Source of the DNA: Arenimonas donghaensis DSM 18148 = HO3-R19
GTDB lineage: Bacteria; Pseudomonadota; Gammaproteobacteria; Xanthomonadales; Xanthomonadaceae
Assembly: GCF_000743535.1 (NCBI RefSeq)
Contig: NZ_AVCJ01000012.1
Coordinates: 186,001-250,000, forward strand
Direction: 5' to 3'
DNA length: 64,000 nucleotides
Of this stretch, positions 35,553 to 44,519 are shown piece after piece. A program made the translations under genes and the position numbers. The notes beneath the pieces are model-generated. The model saw nothing but the letters and a program-made list of their open reading frames with translations, was not told the DNA's origin and made no database searches. The stretch's first letter is position 1. Every line of letters starts with the position of its first letter.

Positions 35553-36854
35553 TCAGTCCGCGAGTCGGACTTCGACCCGGCGGTTGAGGGCCCGCCCGGC
35601 GTCGGTGGCGTTGTCGGCGACGGGCCGGGTTTCGCCCAGTCCCTCGGCCGACAGCCGCGCGCCGTCCACGCCATGTTCCGACAGCCAGGCCACGACGGCC
35701 CGGGCGCGCTGCTCGGACAGGCCCTGGTTGTAGGCCAGTTCCCCTTCGGCGTCGGTGTGGCCGGCGATCACCAGGCGCAACGCGGGGTCGGCCTCGAGCA
35801 CGCCAAGTACCTGGCGCAGCGTGTCTTCCGACGACGGCTTGAGCGTGGCCTTGGCGGTATCGAAGTAAATGCCGTACAGGTCCACCTTGCGTTCGCGGCC
35901 CAGGCGCTCGGCGAGCGAGCCGCTGTCGGCGCCGATCGGCGTGAGCTCGAGCACGATGTCCACGCGCTGCCCCGACACAAGGTCGGCGGGCTCGCTGTCG
36001 GGGGTATAACCGGCCTTGCTGCCGGTGGTGACCACCAGTCCGGCGGGCACCTGTTCGAGCACGAACCGGCCCTGGGCATCGGTCAGCGCCTGGCGCACGT
36101 TCGACGCCGACACCAACACCCCGGCCAGCGGTTTGCCGGCTTCGCTGTCGACGGCGATGCCCCTGACCGTTCCGGCATGGCGATAGCCCTTTGGATTGAC
36201 CAGCAGCCGGGCGAAATCGAAGGCGTAGCCATCGCCGGCATTGTTGTCGGGGTCGTCGATGCGTACTTCCAGGCGGCCATCGCGCACCAGGTCCAGGTAT
36301 TCGGGCAGGAGCTGCAGGGTCAGCAGCTTGCCGATCGGCCCGGTCTGGTCGAGCGCATTGATGGTCACCGCGATGTCGCCGGCCTCCTCGCCGTCGAGCC
36401 AGGCGCGGTAGCGGCTGCCAAAACGCGAAGACTGGAAGTCGTCGACGAACAGCTGCAGCGCGACCGTGGTGATGTCCACGTCGCCGGGCTCGAACTCGAA
36501 CACCAGCGGCTGCGGCAGGTTGTCCGGTCGCCGGGACTCATACATGTAGCCGTCGCCGGCCGCGCCGGTGTTGCCACTGACGACCATGATGCGATCGGTG
36601 CCCGGGGGATCGTCCTCGCCAGGCACGAACGGGAAACGATGCACCGGCGTCGATTTGCCGGTGAACGGGTCGAAGCCTTCCGGCCAGCCGAAGCCGAGGT
36701 TGTCGATGTCGCCGGTGCGCACCACGATGTCGGCTTCCGGCCCGTCGCGTTCGACATGGCGCGCCTGGGCCCAGTCGGCCCGTTCTTCGGCGTGGGCGGC
36801 GGGCAGGGCGCAAAGACCCATGCCCAGGACCAGCAGGACGGCGGGAAGTCGCAT
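35553..36854 (-). CDS. OmpA-family outer membrane/peptidoglycan-binding protein
   Basis: The product is 433 aa with a signal peptide (about 1-22). An N-terminal domain of about 210 residues contains an Asp-rich DIDNLGFGWPEGFDPFTG and DDPDNNAGDGYAFDFARLLVNP, which may bind calcium. A carboxypeptidase-regulatory-like beta domain follows (GKPLAGVLVSAS...GRFVLEQVPAG, about 235-300). The C-terminal OmpA domain (about 320-433) has IYFDTAKATL, VIAGHTDAEG and LSEQRARAVVAWL, NRRVEVRL. It likely links the outer membrane to peptidoglycan. Confidence 0.88.
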   Translation of the reverse strand: MRLPAVLLVLGMGLCALPAAHAEERADWAQARHVERDGPEADIVVRTGDIDNLGFGWPEGFDPFTGKSTPVHRFPFVPGEDDPPGTDRIMVVSGNTGAAGDGYMYESRRPDNLPQPLVFEFEPGDVDITTVALQLFVDDFQSSRFGSRYRAWLDGEEAGDIAVTINALDQTGPIGKLLTLQLLPEYLDLVRDGRLEVRIDDPDNNAGDGYAFDFARLLVNPKGYRHAGTVRGIAVDSEAGKPLAGVLVSASNVRQALTDAQGRFVLEQVPAGLVVTTGSKAGYTPDSEPADLVSGQRVDIVLELTPIGADSGSLAERLGRERKVDLYGIYFDTAKATLKPSSEDTLRQVLGVLEADPALRLVIAGHTDAEGELAYNQGLSEQRARAVVAWLSEHGVDGARLSAEGLGETRPVADNATDAGRALNRRVEVRLAD

Positions 36855-36929
36855 GGCCAGGATGTCCGCAGGGAGGTTCCGCTAAGGAACGGAATCCCGG
36901 GCCCGGGCAGGCCGTGGACCGGCCCGGCT

Positions 36930-38831
36930 TCAGCCGCCGGCGGCGCTGCGGCGCTGCCGGGCCAGATCGGGCCAGCGCGCCAGCACGGCGCGGCGGATGC
37001 CATCGGCGTCCAGCCCAGCCTCGGCCAGCAGCTGCTCGCGGCTGGCGTGCTCCTGCCAGCCGTCGGGCAGGCCCAGGTGCAGCAGGGGCAGGCTCAGGCC
37101 CTCGGCGGCCAGCAATTCGGCCACGCCGCTGCCGGCACCGCCGGCCACGACGTTGTCCTCGAGCGTGACGAAACCCTCGTGGCTGCGCGCCAGGTCCATC
37201 AGCAGCGCGCGGTCGAGCGGTTTGACGAAGCGCATGTTCACCACGGTCAGGCCCAGCTCCGCGGCCACGGCTTCGGCCGCCGGCACCAGGGCGCCGAAGG
37301 CCAGCAGGGCGACGCCACTGCCGCGCTGCCGGAGCTCGGCCTTGCCGATCGGCAGGGTTTCCAGGCCTGGCTGCACGGCCTTGCCCGGTCCGGTGCCGCG
37401 CGGGTAACGCACCGCCGCCGGGCCGGGGTGGCGGAAGCCGGTGCTGAGCATCGAGCGGCACTCGTCTTCGTCGGCCGGCGCCATCACCACCATGTCGGGC
37501 ACGCAGCGCAGGAAGCTCAGGTCGAAGCTGCCGGCGTGGGTGGCGCCGTCCGGCCCGACCACGCCGCCGCGGTCGATGGCGAACAGCACGTCGAGCTTTT
37601 GCAGTGCGACGTCATGGATGAGCTGGTCGTAGCCGCGCTGCAGGAAGGTCGAGTAGATCGCCACCACCGGCTTGACGCCCTCGCAGGCCATGCCGGCGGC
37701 CAGGGTGACGGCGTGCTGCTCGGCGATGGCGACGTCGAAATAGCGTTCCGGGAATTCCTTGCTGAAACGCACCAGGCCCGAGCCTTCGCGCATCGCGGGC
37801 GTGATGCCCATCAGCAGCGGATCGGCGGCCGCCATGTCGCACAGCCAGTCGGAGAACACCTGCGTGTAGGTGGGCTTGGCGGGGCCGGCTTTCTTGACCA
37901 CGCCCACGTCCGGATCGAAGGGCCCGACCGCGTGGTATTCGATCTGGTCGCCTTCGGCGCGTTCGTAACCCTTGCCCTTGGTGGTGATCACGTGCAGCAG
38001 CTGCGGCCCCTTGAGGCCGCGCAGCGTGCGCAGGGTCGAGACCAGCGCCGGCACGTCGTGGCCGTCGATGGGGCCGGTGTAGTGGAAGCCCATTTCCTCG
38101 AACAGGGTGGAGGGCACGAACATGCCCTTCCAGTGCTCTTCCCAGCGGCGCATGAAGCGCGCGGCCGGCTTCTTCTTGTCGCCCAGCAGCTTCTTGCCTC
38201 CTTCGCGCAGGGCGTTGAGCGTGCGGCTGCCGGAGGCGCGGCCGAGCATCTTGGTCAGGCCGCCGACGTTTTCGGAAATCGACATCCGGTTGTCGTTGAG
38301 GATGACCAGCAGGTCCGGCTCCGGATCCATGCCGCCGGCGTGGTTGAGCGCCTCGTAGGCCATGCCCGCCGTCATCGCGCCGTCGCCGATCACGGCAATC
38401 ACCTTGCGGTCCTCGCCGCGCGCGCGGGCGGCGACCGCCATGCCCAGGGCCGCGGAGATGGACGTCGAGCTGTGGCCGACGCCGAAGGTGTCGTAATCGC
38501 TTTCATCGCGCTTGGGGAAGGGGGCGATGCCGTCCTTTTGCTTGACCGTGTGGATGCTGTCGCGACGGCCGGTGAGGATCTTGTGCGGGTAGCACTGGTG
38601 GCCGACGTCCCAGACCAGGCGGTCGGACGGGGTCTCGAACAGGAAATGCAGGGCGACGGTGAGCTCGATCACGCCCAGGCCGGCGCCGAAATGACCGCCG
38701 GACTGGCTGACCTGTTCGATCAGGTAGGCGCGCAGCTCATCGGCGATCGCCGGCAGTTCGTCTTCCGGGAACTGCCGCAGGTCTTCGGGGACGGCGATGC
38801 GCGAGAGGCGCGGGTAGCGCTGGGGATCCAT
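36930..38831 (-). CDS. dxs: 1-deoxy-D-xylulose-5-phosphate synthase
   Basis: The product is 633 aa from ATG 38831 ([12 protein letters not shown]). Thiamine diphosphate motif [18 protein letters not shown] ... [33 protein letters not shown] and the transketolase C-terminal domain are all present. It joins pyruvate and glyceraldehyde 3-phosphate in the first step of the MEP isoprenoid pathway. Confidence 0.98.
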   Translation of the reverse strand: MDPQRYPRLSRIAVPEDLRQFPEDELPAIADELRAYLIEQVSQSGGHFGAGLGVIELTVALHFLFETPSDRLVWDVGHQCYPHKILTGRRDSIHTVKQKDGIAPFPKRDESDYDTFGVGHSSTSISAALGMAVAARARGEDRKVIAVIGDGAMTAGMAYEALNHAGGMDPEPDLLVILNDNRMSISENVGGLTKMLGRASGSRTLNALREGGKKLLGDKKKPAARFMRRWEEHWKGMFVPSTLFEEMGFHYTGPIDGHDVPALVSTLRTLRGLKGPQLLHVITTKGKGYERAEGDQIEYHAVGPFDPDVGVVKKAGPAKPTYTQVFSDWLCDMAAADPLLMGITPAMREGSGLVRFSKEFPERYFDVAIAEQHAVTLAAGMACEGVKPVVAIYSTFLQRGYDQLIHDVALQKLDVLFAIDRGGVVGPDGATHAGSFDLSFLRCVPDMVVMAPADEDECRSMLSTGFRHPGPAAVRYPRGTGPGKAVQPGLETLPIGKAELRQRGSGVALLAFGALVPAAEAVAAELGLTVVNMRFVKPLDRALLMDLARSHEGFVTLEDNVVAGGAGSGVAELLAAEGLSLPLLHLGLPDGWQEHASREQLLAEAGLDADGIRRAVLARWPDLARQRRSAAGG

Positions 38832-38894
38832 CGGAAGGCTTGCGTGGGGACAGGGCTGGATTGTCCGGCACCCCGCCGATGGGGGCAAGGTGAA

Positions 38895-38921
38895 GGCGGG
38901 CCGCGGTTCAGGCGGCCCGCC
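38895..38921 (-). terminator. Hairpin downstream of the EP-rich protein gene
   Basis: A perfect 10-bp stem (GGCGGGCCGC / GCGGCCCGCC) with a 7-base loop lies 18 bases after the stop at 38939 and before dxs on the same strand. There is no T tract. Confidence 0.5.
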
Positions 38922-38938
38922 GTGTCAGACCGTTGCGA

Positions 38939-39943
38939 TCAGCGGCGGAAACGACCCAGCAGGCCGCCCTTGGGCGCTTCGGGCTCGCTGGGCGCGACGA
39001 TGTCGGGCTCGGCGACGCCGACGGCGAGGCTGGCGTTCACGTAGTCGGTGACTTCGGCCAGGCTGGCACCGCTGAGTTCGGCGATTTCGGTCAACAGCGC
39101 CGGACCCTTCATCATCACCGTGGCGATGCGGAAGTGGCGCGGGAACTCGCGCTCGGTCTGCGGCCACTTGAGCAGCTTGTAGCGGTCGTTCGGGTTGTAG
39201 CCCGGCGCCAGGCTGCCGTTGTGGCCGCCCAGGCCCAGGATCCATGCCAGGCGGCTGAACGGGTGGCTGCCGCCGAGTTCGGTCGCCAGGGCCGGCAGTT
39301 GCGCCGGGTCCACCGGTTCGAGGTCGTCTTCGCGGATGATCGCGGTGGCATAGGGCAGCAGTGGCTTGAGCGTCGCTCCGCCCAGGTAGACACGCTGGCC
39401 CGGGTCCAGCACCAGGTCGGGAGCGCCGGCCAGCCGTATCCGCACCGGGCCGGACAGCGCGCCGGGGCGCAGGTAGTCGGCCAGGCGCGGGTCGGCCGGT
39501 GGTTCCGGGGCCGGCACGGGCTCCGGTTCCGCCGCGGGTTCCGGCACGGGCTCGGACGCGGGTTCGGGTTCCGGTGCGGCGGCGGCAGCGGGGGCCGGTT
39601 CGGGCTCAGGTTCCGGCACCGGCTCGGCGGCGACCGGCGGGGCCTGGGTTTCAAGCTGCGCCAACAGGGTCGCCACGCCAACGGCGGTGACCGGGCGGGC
39701 CAGCTGGAAATCGGTGTCCACGCGGCCGCCGGCGGTGAGCGCAACGACGGTCTTGCCGCCGCTCATGGCCTTCATCAGGCTCATCTGGCCGTACATGGAG
39801 TCCATGTCGACCACCACCACCTCGGCCTCGTTTTCGTTGGTCATTGCCCAGCGATGGGCGGCATTGGCCTGCTTGAACGCGGCCTCCACCGAGGCCTGCT
39901 CGTCACGTGAGAGGCCTGCAAAACAGATGCTTCGAGTCGTCAT
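38939..39943 (-). CDS. Uncharacterized protein with receiver-like N-terminus and Glu-Pro-rich linker
   Basis: The product is 334 aa from ATG 39943. Residues 1-95 have an alternating beta/alpha pattern with VVVVDMDSMYG and KTVVALTAGG, similar to a receiver or GspE-like domain without obvious phosphorylation Asp set. Residues about 98-145 are a repeat of Glu, Pro and Ala. The C-terminal 190 residues hold a conserved-looking RLAWILGLGGHNGSLAPGYN and a helical segment LLTEIAELSGASLAEVTDYVN like a winged helix. I do not recognize the family; regulation or motility is only a guess. Confidence 0.65.
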   Translation of the reverse strand: MTTRSICFAGLSRDEQASVEAAFKQANAAHRWAMTNENEAEVVVVDMDSMYGQMSLMKAMSGGKTVVALTAGGRVDTDFQLARPVTAVGVATLLAQLETQAPPVAAEPVPEPEPEPAPAAAAAPEPEPASEPVPEPAAEPEPVPAPEPPADPRLADYLRPGALSGPVRIRLAGAPDLVLDPGQRVYLGGATLKPLLPYATAIIREDDLEPVDPAQLPALATELGGSHPFSRLAWILGLGGHNGSLAPGYNPNDRYKLLKWPQTEREFPRHFRIATVMMKGPALLTEIAELSGASLAEVTDYVNASLAVGVAEPDIVAPSEPEAPKGGLLGRFRR

Positions 39944-40029
39944 TTCCTGGAGTTCCCCCTGGTCACGCCGGCTAGGGACGGCGTGAAGGCCGAAAGTGTC
40001 GGTGCTGGCGCCGACCGCGTCAAATCGGC

Positions 40030-40677
40030 TCAGCCGGGACGGCCGGGCCGCCGCGGCAGGTGGCTCTTCAGGAAGGCCATCTGGTCGGCCAGGATGTGGC
40101 GGTTGGAAAGGATCAGGTGTTCGACCCAGCTGGGGCGGTAGGGCACGGCCAGCAGCGGCATGCCGGCCTGCTGCGGCGTGCGCCCGCCCTTGCGCGAGTT
40201 GCAGTGGAAGCAGGCGCAGACGACGTTTTCCCAGACGTCGCGGCCGCCCTTGGACACCGGCATGACGTGGTCGCGGGTCAGGGAGTGGCGGCCATATTCC
40301 TTGCCGCAGTACATGCACAGGTTGCCGTCGCGGGCGAAAAGGGCGGTGTTGGACAAGGCCGGCGAGGGGTCCAGGGCCTTGGCGTGGGCATGGCTGCGGC
40401 CGGCCACGATCGGGTGCAGTTCGACCAGGCTCTGCAGGCCGCTGGCCCGGTTGGTGCCGCCACGCACGACCAGGCAGGGGTCGCCCAGGGTCCAGGCGAC
40501 GGCGCCGCGCACGTACAGGCAAACCGCGTCCTGCCAGTGCATCCAGTCGAGGATGCGGCCATGGGCGTCGAGGGAAAGCACGCGGGGAATGCCGGTTTCA
40601 GCGAAAGACGGGGCTCCACCCGGGTGGGGCTTGCTCCCGGTGCCCACCAGACTCAAGCGGGTCGGCGGTATTCCCAT
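40030..40677 (-). CDS. HNH endonuclease family protein
   Basis: The product is 215 aa. The nuclease fold occupies the middle: CMYCG (zinc), LTRDHVMPVSKGGRDVWENVV (HNH core with DH and N) and CACFHCNSRKGGRTPQQAGM. The N-terminal part has RVLSLDAHGRILDWMHWQDAVCLYVRGAVAW. This single-domain type is widespread in the chromosomes of gammaproteobacteria; its substrate is not established. Confidence 0.9.
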   Translation of the reverse strand: MGIPPTRLSLVGTGSKPHPGGAPSFAETGIPRVLSLDAHGRILDWMHWQDAVCLYVRGAVAWTLGDPCLVVRGGTNRASGLQSLVELHPIVAGRSHAHAKALDPSPALSNTALFARDGNLCMYCGKEYGRHSLTRDHVMPVSKGGRDVWENVVCACFHCNSRKGGRTPQQAGMPLLAVPYRPSWVEHLILSNRHILADQMAFLKSHLPRRPGRPG

Positions 40678-40791
40678 CAGGGCTTGAGCATACGCCAGTC
40701 CCGTTGCAGTTCAAGCACCGGGCGGATCCGACGGGGCGGGCAGCGCGGGGCGGGCTAGAATCGTGCATCCCTCCCCCGTCACGAGGCGTGC

Positions 40792-41733
40792 ATGCGCGGC
40801 CTGTATCCCGACATCGAACCCTACGACAGCGGTTTCATCCAGGTGGATGGCCGGCACCGGCTCTATTACGAACAGTGCGGCAACCCCGATGGCAAGCCGG
40901 TGGTGATCCTGCACGGCGGGCCGGGCGGCGGCTGCGGCGCGAAGATGCGTCGCTTCCACGACCCGCAGGCGTATCGCGTGGTGCTGTTCGACCAGCGTGG
41001 CGCGGGGCGCTCGACACCCCACGCGGACCTGGTCGACAACACGACCTGGGACCTGGTGGCGGACATCGAAAAGCTGCGGCGACACCTCGGGGTGGACCGC
41101 TGGCAGGTATTCGGCGGCAGCTGGGGTTCGACCCTGGCCCTGGCGTACGCGCAGGCGCATCCCGGGCAGGTGAGCGAACTGGTGCTGCGCGGCATCTTCA
41201 TGTTGCGGCGATGGGAGCTGGAGTGGTTCTACCAGGAGGGCGCCTCGCGCCTGTTCCCCGACGCCTGGCAGCAGTACCTCGAACCGATCCCGAAGGTCGA
41301 GCGTCACGACCTGATGAGCGCCTACCACCGGCGCCTGACCTCGGACGACGAAGCAACCCGCCTGGCGGCCGCGCGTTGCTGGTCGGTCTGGGAGGCGGCG
41401 ACGAGTTTCCTGCGCCAGGACGAGGCCTTCATGCACAGCCACGAGGACGCGCACTTCGCGCTGAGCTTCGCGCGCATCGAATGCCACTACTTCGTCAACG
41501 GCGGCTTTTTCGACGCCGACGACCAGCTGCTGCGCGACGCCCACCGCCTCAAGGAGATCCCGGGCGTGATTGCCCACGGTCGTTACGACGTGGTCTGCCC
41601 GGTGCAGAACGCCTGGGACCTGAAACAGGCCTGGCCCGGCGCCAAACTCGAGATCGCCCCGACCTCGGGCCACTCAGCCTTCGAACCCGAGCTGGTCGAC
41701 ATCCTGGTGCGCGCCACCGACGACTTCCGCTGA
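40792..41733 (+). CDS. pip: Prolyl aminopeptidase
   Basis: The product is 313 aa. Alpha/beta-hydrolase features: oxyanion HGGPGGGCG (41-49), FDQRGAGRS, nucleophile Ser110 in GGSWGSTLAL, Asp in HGRYDVVCPV and His in TSGHSAFE. It releases N-terminal proline from peptides in the cytoplasm. Length and motifs match the family S33 Pip proteins. Confidence 0.95.
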   Translation: MRGLYPDIEPYDSGFIQVDGRHRLYYEQCGNPDGKPVVILHGGPGGGCGAKMRRFHDPQAYRVVLFDQRGAGRSTPHADLVDNTTWDLVADIEKLRRHLGVDRWQVFGGSWGSTLALAYAQAHPGQVSELVLRGIFMLRRWELEWFYQEGASRLFPDAWQQYLEPIPKVERHDLMSAYHRRLTSDDEATRLAAARCWSVWEAATSFLRQDEAFMHSHEDAHFALSFARIECHYFVNGGFFDADDQLLRDAHRLKEIPGVIAHGRYDVVCPVQNAWDLKQAWPGAKLEIAPTSGHSAFEPELVDILVRATDDFR

Positions 41734-42373
41734 CGTCGCCGAACCGGATACGAGAGGGGTTCAGTCCCGGGCCCCGGTCTTGCCCTTTGGGCAAGCAAGG
41801 CGGCCCTTGCGGCAATCGTCGGTGGCGCCGCCGCGCACGCTACGTCCTCGCCGCCCGGCCGGGACCAAGCGTCATCCATGACCAGCTCACGGCCGGGTCG
41901 CTCCCGCGCATCCATGCGCTCCGCGACACTTGGGCATCCTGCCCGGCGCCACTACGGACATCCATGTCCTCCGTTTCGTCGAGGACGTAGCGTGCACGAC
42001 GTCGCTCCCACTCCATCACGGGCCGCTGGTTGCCAGCCCGACGCTTCGCGTCGAAGTGCTCTTCGTGCGCCAATCACTGGAGGCCGGAAAACGTCTCCGG
42101 CGGTGGCTCGCCGCCTGCTTGCCCGGCGGCCACGACGTCATTTCGAGGAGGTAGCGTGCAGTCGCCCTGGCCGACCTTCGGAGACAAGGACGTCGACGAA
42201 GAGCCTACATGGAGGTACTTGCGGCGTGTCGGCCAGGGCGACTGCACGCTGCCTCCACCCGCGAATATCCTGAGCGGCGCCGCCTTGCTTGCCGAAGGGC
42301 AAGACCAGAGATCGGGAGTCCCTCCCGCAGGAAGTCGTTCCCCCCCCCAGCAATCATTCCACGCGGGTGAGGG
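41734..42373. other. 640-bp intergenic region with no gene
   Basis: No supported coding region lies here. Frames that cross it have Arg/Ser/Pro-rich compositions and follow the inverted repeats. The space is almost filled by the structured element at 41776-42306 and by degenerate REP arms near 41755-41770 and 42314-42332. A run of ten Cs occurs at 42340-42349. Confidence 0.7.
41776..42306. repeat. MITE-like or BIME-like element with nested inverted repeats
   Basis: Terminal arms GGTCTTGCCCTTTGGGCAAG (41776 on) and, inverted, GGTCTTGCCCTTCGGCAAG (ending 42306) both continue with CAAGGCGGC. Inside are a perfect 16-bp pair GCACGCTACGTCCTCG (41835-41850) / CGAGGACGTAGCGTGC (41980-41995) and a 29-bp pair with one mismatch (42147-42175 and 42228-42256). 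All four inner arms share the core AGCGTGCA. Three small ATCCATG palindromes lie between (41872, 41909, 41959). No transposase is encoded. Confidence 0.75.
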
Positions 42374-42910
42374 TCAGGCGGGGCTGCCGTCGGGGTCGTG
42401 GTTGAGCAGCCAGAGGCCGGCCCAGAGCTTCGGGTCCATGGAGTACCCGGCGGCCATCTTGGCGGCCAGCCAGCGCGGGGCGTCGTCGACCGGCACTTCG
42501 TGGACCGTGATGTCCTCGGTCTCGTCACCGCCGCCGGCATGGACCCGGGTCAGGCCGCGGGCGCGGACGAAGGCGATCAGCTCGTTGCTCATGCCTGAAC
42601 TGGTCGGCCCGACCATCAGCACCTTCACTTCGTCGGCGCGCCAGCCGGTTTCCTCGAGCAGTTCGCGTTTCGCGGCTTCCTCGACCGTATCTGCGGCGTC
42701 GAGGTCACCGACCAGGCCCGCCGGCATCTCGATCGTCGGCGCGTTCATCGGGATGCGGAACTGCTCGACGAACAGCAGCTTCCGCTCCGGCGTCAGCGCG
42801 ATCACGATCACCGCGCTGCCGGCGTTGGTTCTCTCGGCGTATTCCCAGTGCCCGCGCTTCACCAGCCGCAGGTATTTGCCTTCGCACAGGGTTTGGGGTT
42901 GGTCGGCCAT
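42374..42910 (-). CDS. Nudix hydrolase, ADP-ribose pyrophosphatase-like
   Basis: The product is 178 aa. The Nudix box is GDLDAADTVEEAAKRELLEE followed by TGW, with the usual REL-EE-G core. EIPAGLVGD and PGMSNELIAFVRA-like segments fit the NudF/ADP-ribose pyrophosphatase group. It probably cleaves ADP-ribose or another NDP-X compound in the cytoplasm. Confidence 0.88.
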   Translation of the reverse strand: MADQPQTLCEGKYLRLVKRGHWEYAERTNAGSAVIVIALTPERKLLFVEQFRIPMNAPTIEMPAGLVGDLDAADTVEEAAKRELLEETGWRADEVKVLMVGPTSSGMSNELIAFVRARGLTRVHAGGGDETEDITVHEVPVDDAPRWLAAKMAAGYSMDPKLWAGLWLLNHDPDGSPA

Positions 42911-42943
42911 GCCGGCGATCCTAGCGCGCCGTGCGCGGGCCCG

Positions 42944-43825
42944 TCAGGTCGCCAGCAGTCGCCGGCGCGACAACGGGCCGAAACGAAGCTGGTCGCAGAT
43001 CGCTTCCAGCGCGGGCTTGTCGGGGTCGCGGCGTTCGCAAAGGCCCAGGTCCTCGGGCAGGGGAGCATCCGTGGCGATCGTCGCCAGGCGGCGCGAGAGC
43101 AGGGCGATCTCGCCGTGCTCGCGCAGCCGCTGCGCGTGCTGGGCGGCACCGCGCATGCGCAGGAAAGGCACTTCGTCCAGCCTTTCGTAGATCTGGTCGA
43201 GGCTGCCGAAATGACCCAGCAGCGTGGCCGCCGTCTTCGGACCGATGCCCGGGACGCCGGGGATGTTGTCGATCGCGTCGCCGGTCAGGCCCAGGTAGTC
43301 GGCCACCTGGTGCGCGTGCACGCCGTAGCGCGCTTTCACCCCGTCGGCGCCCCAGCGCTGGTCGCGGGCGAAATCCCACTGCTGGTCGTCACCGGCCAGC
43401 AGCTGCGAGAGGTCCTTGTCGGCCGAGATGATGAGCCCGGCGTGGCCGGCCTCGCGCACCCGCACCAGGGTGGCACCGATCAGGTCGTCGGCTTCGTAGC
43501 GGCCGTCCGACAGCACGGCCAGGCCCAGTGCGCGGCACAGCGCCTGGCAGTGGCCGAACTGGCGCTTGAGCTCCTCCGGCGCCGGTTCGCGGTTGGCCTT
43601 GTAGGCCGGGTAGAGCGCGTTGCGGAAATTCGACTCCAGCGATTCGTCGAAGGCCACGGCGATGCGTTCGGGCCGCTGCCGCTCCAGGATGTCGAGCAGG
43701 AAGCGCGCGAAGCCCTGGACTGCGTTCACCGGCCAGCCGTCGAGGTCGTGGAATTCGTCGGGCATCGAGTGCCAGGCCCGGAAGACGTAGAGGCTGGCGT
43801 CGATCAGGTGGACCGGCGGGTTCAT
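42944..43825 (-). CDS. 5'-3' exonuclease / flap endonuclease (PolA N-terminal type)
   Basis: The product is 293 aa from ATG 43825, which overlaps the nitroreductase stop (43822-43825). It has LIDASLYVFRAWHSMP, AVAFDESLESNFRNALYPAYKANR, the metal-binding EADDLIG and ISADKDLSQLL, and the helix-3-turn-helix DYLGLTGDAIDNIPGVPGIGPKTAATLL. These are the features of 5' nucleases such as Xni and the PolA N-terminal domain. A stand-alone gene; RNA primer or flap removal is likely. Confidence 0.92.
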   Translation of the reverse strand: MNPPVHLIDASLYVFRAWHSMPDEFHDLDGWPVNAVQGFARFLLDILERQRPERIAVAFDESLESNFRNALYPAYKANREPAPEELKRQFGHCQALCRALGLAVLSDGRYEADDLIGATLVRVREAGHAGLIISADKDLSQLLAGDDQQWDFARDQRWGADGVKARYGVHAHQVADYLGLTGDAIDNIPGVPGIGPKTAATLLGHFGSLDQIYERLDEVPFLRMRGAAQHAQRLREHGEIALLSRRLATIATDAPLPEDLGLCERRDPDKPALEAICDQLRFGPLSRRRLLAT

Positions 43826-44388
43826 GGCTGCCACGGCGCCAGCAGCGCGTCCACGTCCGGGCGCTGGCGCTCGGGCGCGGCCTCGGCGGCGGTTCCCAGG
43901 TGCATGAAGCCAAGCACCTGCTCGCCCTCGTCCAGGCCCAGGAACTGCTTGATCTGCGGGTCGTAGGCGGCCCAGCCGGTCAGCCACTGCGCCCCGAAGC
44001 CCAGGGCCTGGGCCGCTTGCAGCAGGGCGAAACACACGGCGCCGCCGGACAGCAGCTGCTCCTGCACCGGGACCTTGTGGCCGGGTACCGGGCAGCCGAC
44101 CACCACCACCACCAGCGGCGCGTGCGAGAAGCGCTGCCGGTCCTTGTCCACGACCGCCGCCGGCGCCGCGGGATCCTTTTCCAGGCAGCGCGCCGCGAGG
44201 CGTTCGCCCAGCGCGTGGCGGGCGTCGCCCCGGATGGCCAGGAAGCGCCAGGGCGCGAGCTTGCCGTGGTCGGGCACGCGGACGGCCTCGGCCAGCATGG
44301 CGCGCAGCTGGGCCGCGTCCGGGCCGGGTTCTTGCAGCAGCCGGGAGGGCACGGAGCGGCGGGCCCGCAGGAAATGCAGTTCGTTCAT
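43822..44388 (-). CDS. Nitroreductase family protein (YdjA type)
   Basis: The product is 188 aa from ATG 44388. FMN-binding and family motifs: RRSVPSRLL at the start, AVRVPDHGKLAPWRFLAI, SGGAVCFALLQAAQALGFGAQWLTGW and EGEQVLGFMHLGT. YdjA-like enzymes are small homodimeric flavoproteins using NAD(P)H. It shares a four-base overlap with the flap nuclease gene. Confidence 0.92.
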   Translation of the reverse strand: MNELHFLRARRSVPSRLLQEPGPDAAQLRAMLAEAVRVPDHGKLAPWRFLAIRGDARHALGERLAARCLEKDPAAPAAVVDKDRQRFSHAPLVVVVVGCPVPGHKVPVQEQLLSGGAVCFALLQAAQALGFGAQWLTGWAAYDPQIKQFLGLDEGEQVLGFMHLGTAAEAAPERQRPDVDALLAPWQP

Positions 44389-44519
44389 CCGGGCGAGATT
44401 ACCATTCGTCCTGCCGGTGCCCTCCCGGCCCGATTCTGGGAATAGGGTCACAGTTATCTGTGGCACGATTGACCAGACTTGCTCTACAGCGCGTAGTCCC
44501 CCCCGGCGTGCAGAGGCCC

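Noticed and set aside
35673-39044. A 1123-codon open frame on the plus strand across the OmpA-like and dxs genes.
   Set aside because: It is antisense to two well-recognized genes, has a Gln/His/Arg/Val-rich composition typical of antisense frames in GC-rich DNA, and shows no domain or ribosome-binding site.
42030-43190. Plus-strand frame across the structured element and the Nudix gene.
   Set aside because: It follows inverted repeats and the antisense strand of the Nudix gene; Ser/Arg/Pro-rich and without homology that I can see.
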